Below the pieces are notes generated by a model that worked only from the letters and a program-made list of their open reading frames with translations, was not told the DNA's origin and searched no databases. DNA of 10,252 bases from Geosiphon pyriformis (lineage: Eukaryota; Glomeromycota; Glomeromycetes; Archaeosporales; Geosiphonaceae): the NCBI GenBank assembly GCA_016748015.1, contig JAAOMT010000527.1, forward strand, positions 1 to 10,252. The letters run 5' to 3'. The translations under genes and the position numbers were made by a program. Below are positions 8,218-10,252 of this stretch, one piece after another; position 1 is the first letter of the stretch; every line of letters starts with the position of its first letter.

Positions 8218-8893
8218 AGAGTTCCGAAATTAAAAAAAAACCCTCAAATTAGATTTTTAAATTAAAGAAATTTTTTTTTCTTGAAAACATTAAAGAATGT
8301 AAAAGCCATTAAAATAAATATTCCATTCAGCCATTGAGAAAAGCTATGTAATGCATATCATGTAAATAAATCTTGTGACCTCAGTTTACTCCACAGAGAA
8401 TTTGGTATGAATCACCATATGGTTGAAATTTTTCATGTACAAATGTACAAGAATGGCTCCGGATTTCATAGAAATAAAAACTTATTAAAAACTGTATAAC
8501 AAATAATTGCAGCCGAACAATTAATTCATTAACCGCAGAACTTTTCTTTAACTCTCGTGCTAAACATTAATAATGAAAATGCAATTAAGCAAAAAATATA
8601 CAATGAAAGAAGTCAAAAATAGACAATTCCTATCTACATTGAAAATATCCCATAGTTTTTGAAAGTATCTCCATATGTAATGTTGAAGCACCTTTTGAGC
8701 TGCTATTATTGATCATTCTTTGTTCCAAACTTGACTAATTGAATAATTTAATTTTAAGCGTTGAACAGACAAATTCAGGGATAGATTAAGAAAATTACAA
8801 AGGAAATTGGAATTTTGTATAAAGATTCAATTCACAATTGTGATAACTTCAATTAATCTTTCTCCGTATTTGCAAACAGAATTTCGGAACTCT
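8218..8893. repeat. Pair of 14-base perfect inverted repeats, 676 bases end to end
   Basis: AGAGTTCCGAAATT at 8218-8231 is the exact reverse complement of AATTTCGGAACTCT at 8880-8893. If these are terminal inverted repeats they would bound a 676-base non-coding unit of MITE-like size. Flanks do not extend the match inward or outward and I see no clear target-site duplication, so a transposon origin is unproven. Confidence 0.4.
8435..8450. repeat. Tandem duplication of ATGTACAA
   Basis: Two adjacent exact copies of ATGTACAA, each containing the palindrome TGTACA. Short and possibly fortuitous. Confidence 0.4.
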
Positions 8894-9060
8894 TATTCTA
8901 TTCTTAAAAAAAAACCTACAGACTTTTATTTCATTTTGTGCAAATAAATAATCATAATTATAATTTCTTTGAAAATAAAACAAAACACAATTTTGAATTG
9001 CATATAATTTATAATTAATATAGTTAGCATAAGTTTTACCTGCATGTTTAAAAAATTTCA

Positions 9061-10252
9061 CTCTGATTAATATTTATATTTTTTTGGAACATCTAAACAG
9101 AGTAACTAAAAATCTTGTGAAAAATATTTATATTTGATAAATTGACTTAAAAAAAGATATTTGATAATTAAAACATTTATATTTAAGTTAAAATTAAATG
9201 GTTTATCTTTGAGTCAAGTGATTAAATAAATTCATATTTCAAAAAATATGTTTGCAATTAACAATTTAGATATTTAAAAAAATTATTTTAAATTATTAAA
9301 TTAACAAAATATCGAAAAATTTGTTATATATTTAATATTTAATATTTATTAATTTTGATATTTGAAGAAAAAATTTTAATTAATAATATATATCTTTGTC
9401 TAACAAATTAAAAATATGGATAATTAACAGAAGTTTGAAAATTATGCAAAAAATATTTAAACTTTTCAATAATATTATAAGTTATAAATAATTACATATT
9501 ATTATAAATAAACAAATTTTATAATAAATAGATAGAAATAAGTATAATAATTAATAATATAACTAAATTTTCAAGTTTTTACCTAAAATATTATTAAAAA
9601 TATTTAAGTTTCTTGGAAATTTATTTTTTTATATAATTCATAGTTTGTAAAATTAATGAAATGTAAAAGAAATTGTATAATTGACAAGAATAATGTCGAT
9701 TTATTAAAAATATACTGAATTAATTTTTATTAACAAATAAACATTGAAAATTTTTAATAATTTGTGAAAACAATGATTGTTATTGTATATGTTTAATTAA
9801 TATTTTTAATATTTTTTCAATTTTTTAATTTTAAGGCTAATAAATTTTGAAATTTAAAAATTTCAAACTATATTAAAAATACAAATAATTTAAATAATAA
9901 TTCATTTTAAGTTTAAAATCGGCTAATTTTTGAAATTGTTTAATTGTTAAATTATATTGAAAGCCAATCTGCTTATTTAAAAATTATGTTTTATTTATTT
10001 TATTCAAATTAATTTTAATTTGAATTGATTAATATTGTTTTGTTATTAGTTAAAAGTCTTATTTTCTTTCAAAGTTAATATTTAAAATATGGTAAAAATA
10101 CATTAAATTTTTTGCTATATTTCAAATTTATTATATTTAAAGTTAAAAACTTGCAAATAATCATTCAGTATTTAAGTAATAACTTTAAAGTATTATTATT
10201 TTGTTAAAAAACCTTCCCTTTTCCAAAAAAATGTTTATTAAAAGTCTTTGTT
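9061..10252. other. Extremely AT-rich region, no gene
   Basis: About 1.2 kb dominated by TTAATA, ATTTAA and poly-A/T words, with only three CpG seen (about 9312, 9695 and 9918). No frame encodes a plausible protein. The last 50 bases become slightly pyrimidine-rich (CCTTCCCTTTTCC near 10211). It could be a fully eroded transposable element or structural AT-rich spacer; nothing in it identifies which. Confidence 0.5.
9846..9867. repeat. Perfect palindromic hairpin, 10-base arms
   Basis: TTTGAAATTT (9846-9855) and AAATTTCAAA (9858-9867) are exact reverse complements around a 2-base AA spacer. It can form a compact hairpin, but short palindromes are common by chance in DNA this AT-rich. Confidence 0.6.

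Larger units (their letters stand above)
7625..9060. other. Intergenic region, no supported gene
   Basis: GC is moderate for this genome and CpG sites are present, unlike the flanking LINE and the AT-rich right end. No frame on either strand gives a convincing protein and no tRNA or rRNA structure was seen. It contains several short inverted repeats listed separately, many of them built on the word TTCCGAAA or its complement. Confidence 0.5.

Noticed and set aside
8849-9061. Minus-strand open frame of 70 codons
   Set aside because: Composition is Lys/Asn/Tyr/Phe-rich as expected from random AT-rich DNA, it overlaps an inverted repeat, and it has no recognisable domain.
9061-10252. Replication origin or centromere-like element in the AT-rich right end
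   Set aside because: AT richness and short palindromes alone do not support it; no defined motif or repeat array was seen.

Overview
The window looks like nuclear DNA of an arbuscular mycorrhizal fungus, most likely Rhizophagus or a close relative in Glomeromycotina. The evidence is very AT-rich DNA with A/T homopolymers, a spliced kinase-like gene of the type greatly expanded in Rhizophagus (N-terminal paired-Cys module, TKL-like kinase domain, C-terminal tail with an HPQAIYTS motif), and a LINE-type retrotransposon whose protein segments match the large Rhizophagus non-LTR family. These matches come from memory of the families and were not searched.

Layout. (1) Positions 1 to about 5030, minus strand: a heavily decayed LINE read right to left. 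ORF1 (gag-like, with a ruined zinc knuckle) lies at about 3342-5005. ORF2 (endonuclease, then reverse transcriptase, then a C-terminal part) runs from about 3330 past the left edge. It carries many in-frame stops and Asp-to-Asn changes at catalytic motifs, and most of ORF2 is still in one frame. CpG is almost gone here, with 3 sites in the first 5390 bases. (2) About 5030-5490: an AT-rich boundary with no gene. (3) 5492-5740, minus: an unrecognised open frame without an early ATG, downstream of the kinase. (4) 5922-7423, minus: the only convincing gene, a two-exon 472-residue kinase-like protein with an 83-base intron. It lacks the usual beta-3 lysine and the DFG/DLG aspartate and is probably a pseudokinase. 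TATA-like and CCAAT-like motifs lie upstream. (5) About 7625-9060: intergenic DNA with several inverted repeats but no supported gene. (6) 9061-10252: extremely AT-rich DNA with a perfect short palindrome and no gene.

The LINE is a dead insertion downstream of the kinase gene, with no sign of a functional link. The main points of interest are the substitution-dominated decay of the LINE next to a CpG-normal gene, and the altered active site of the kinase-like protein.
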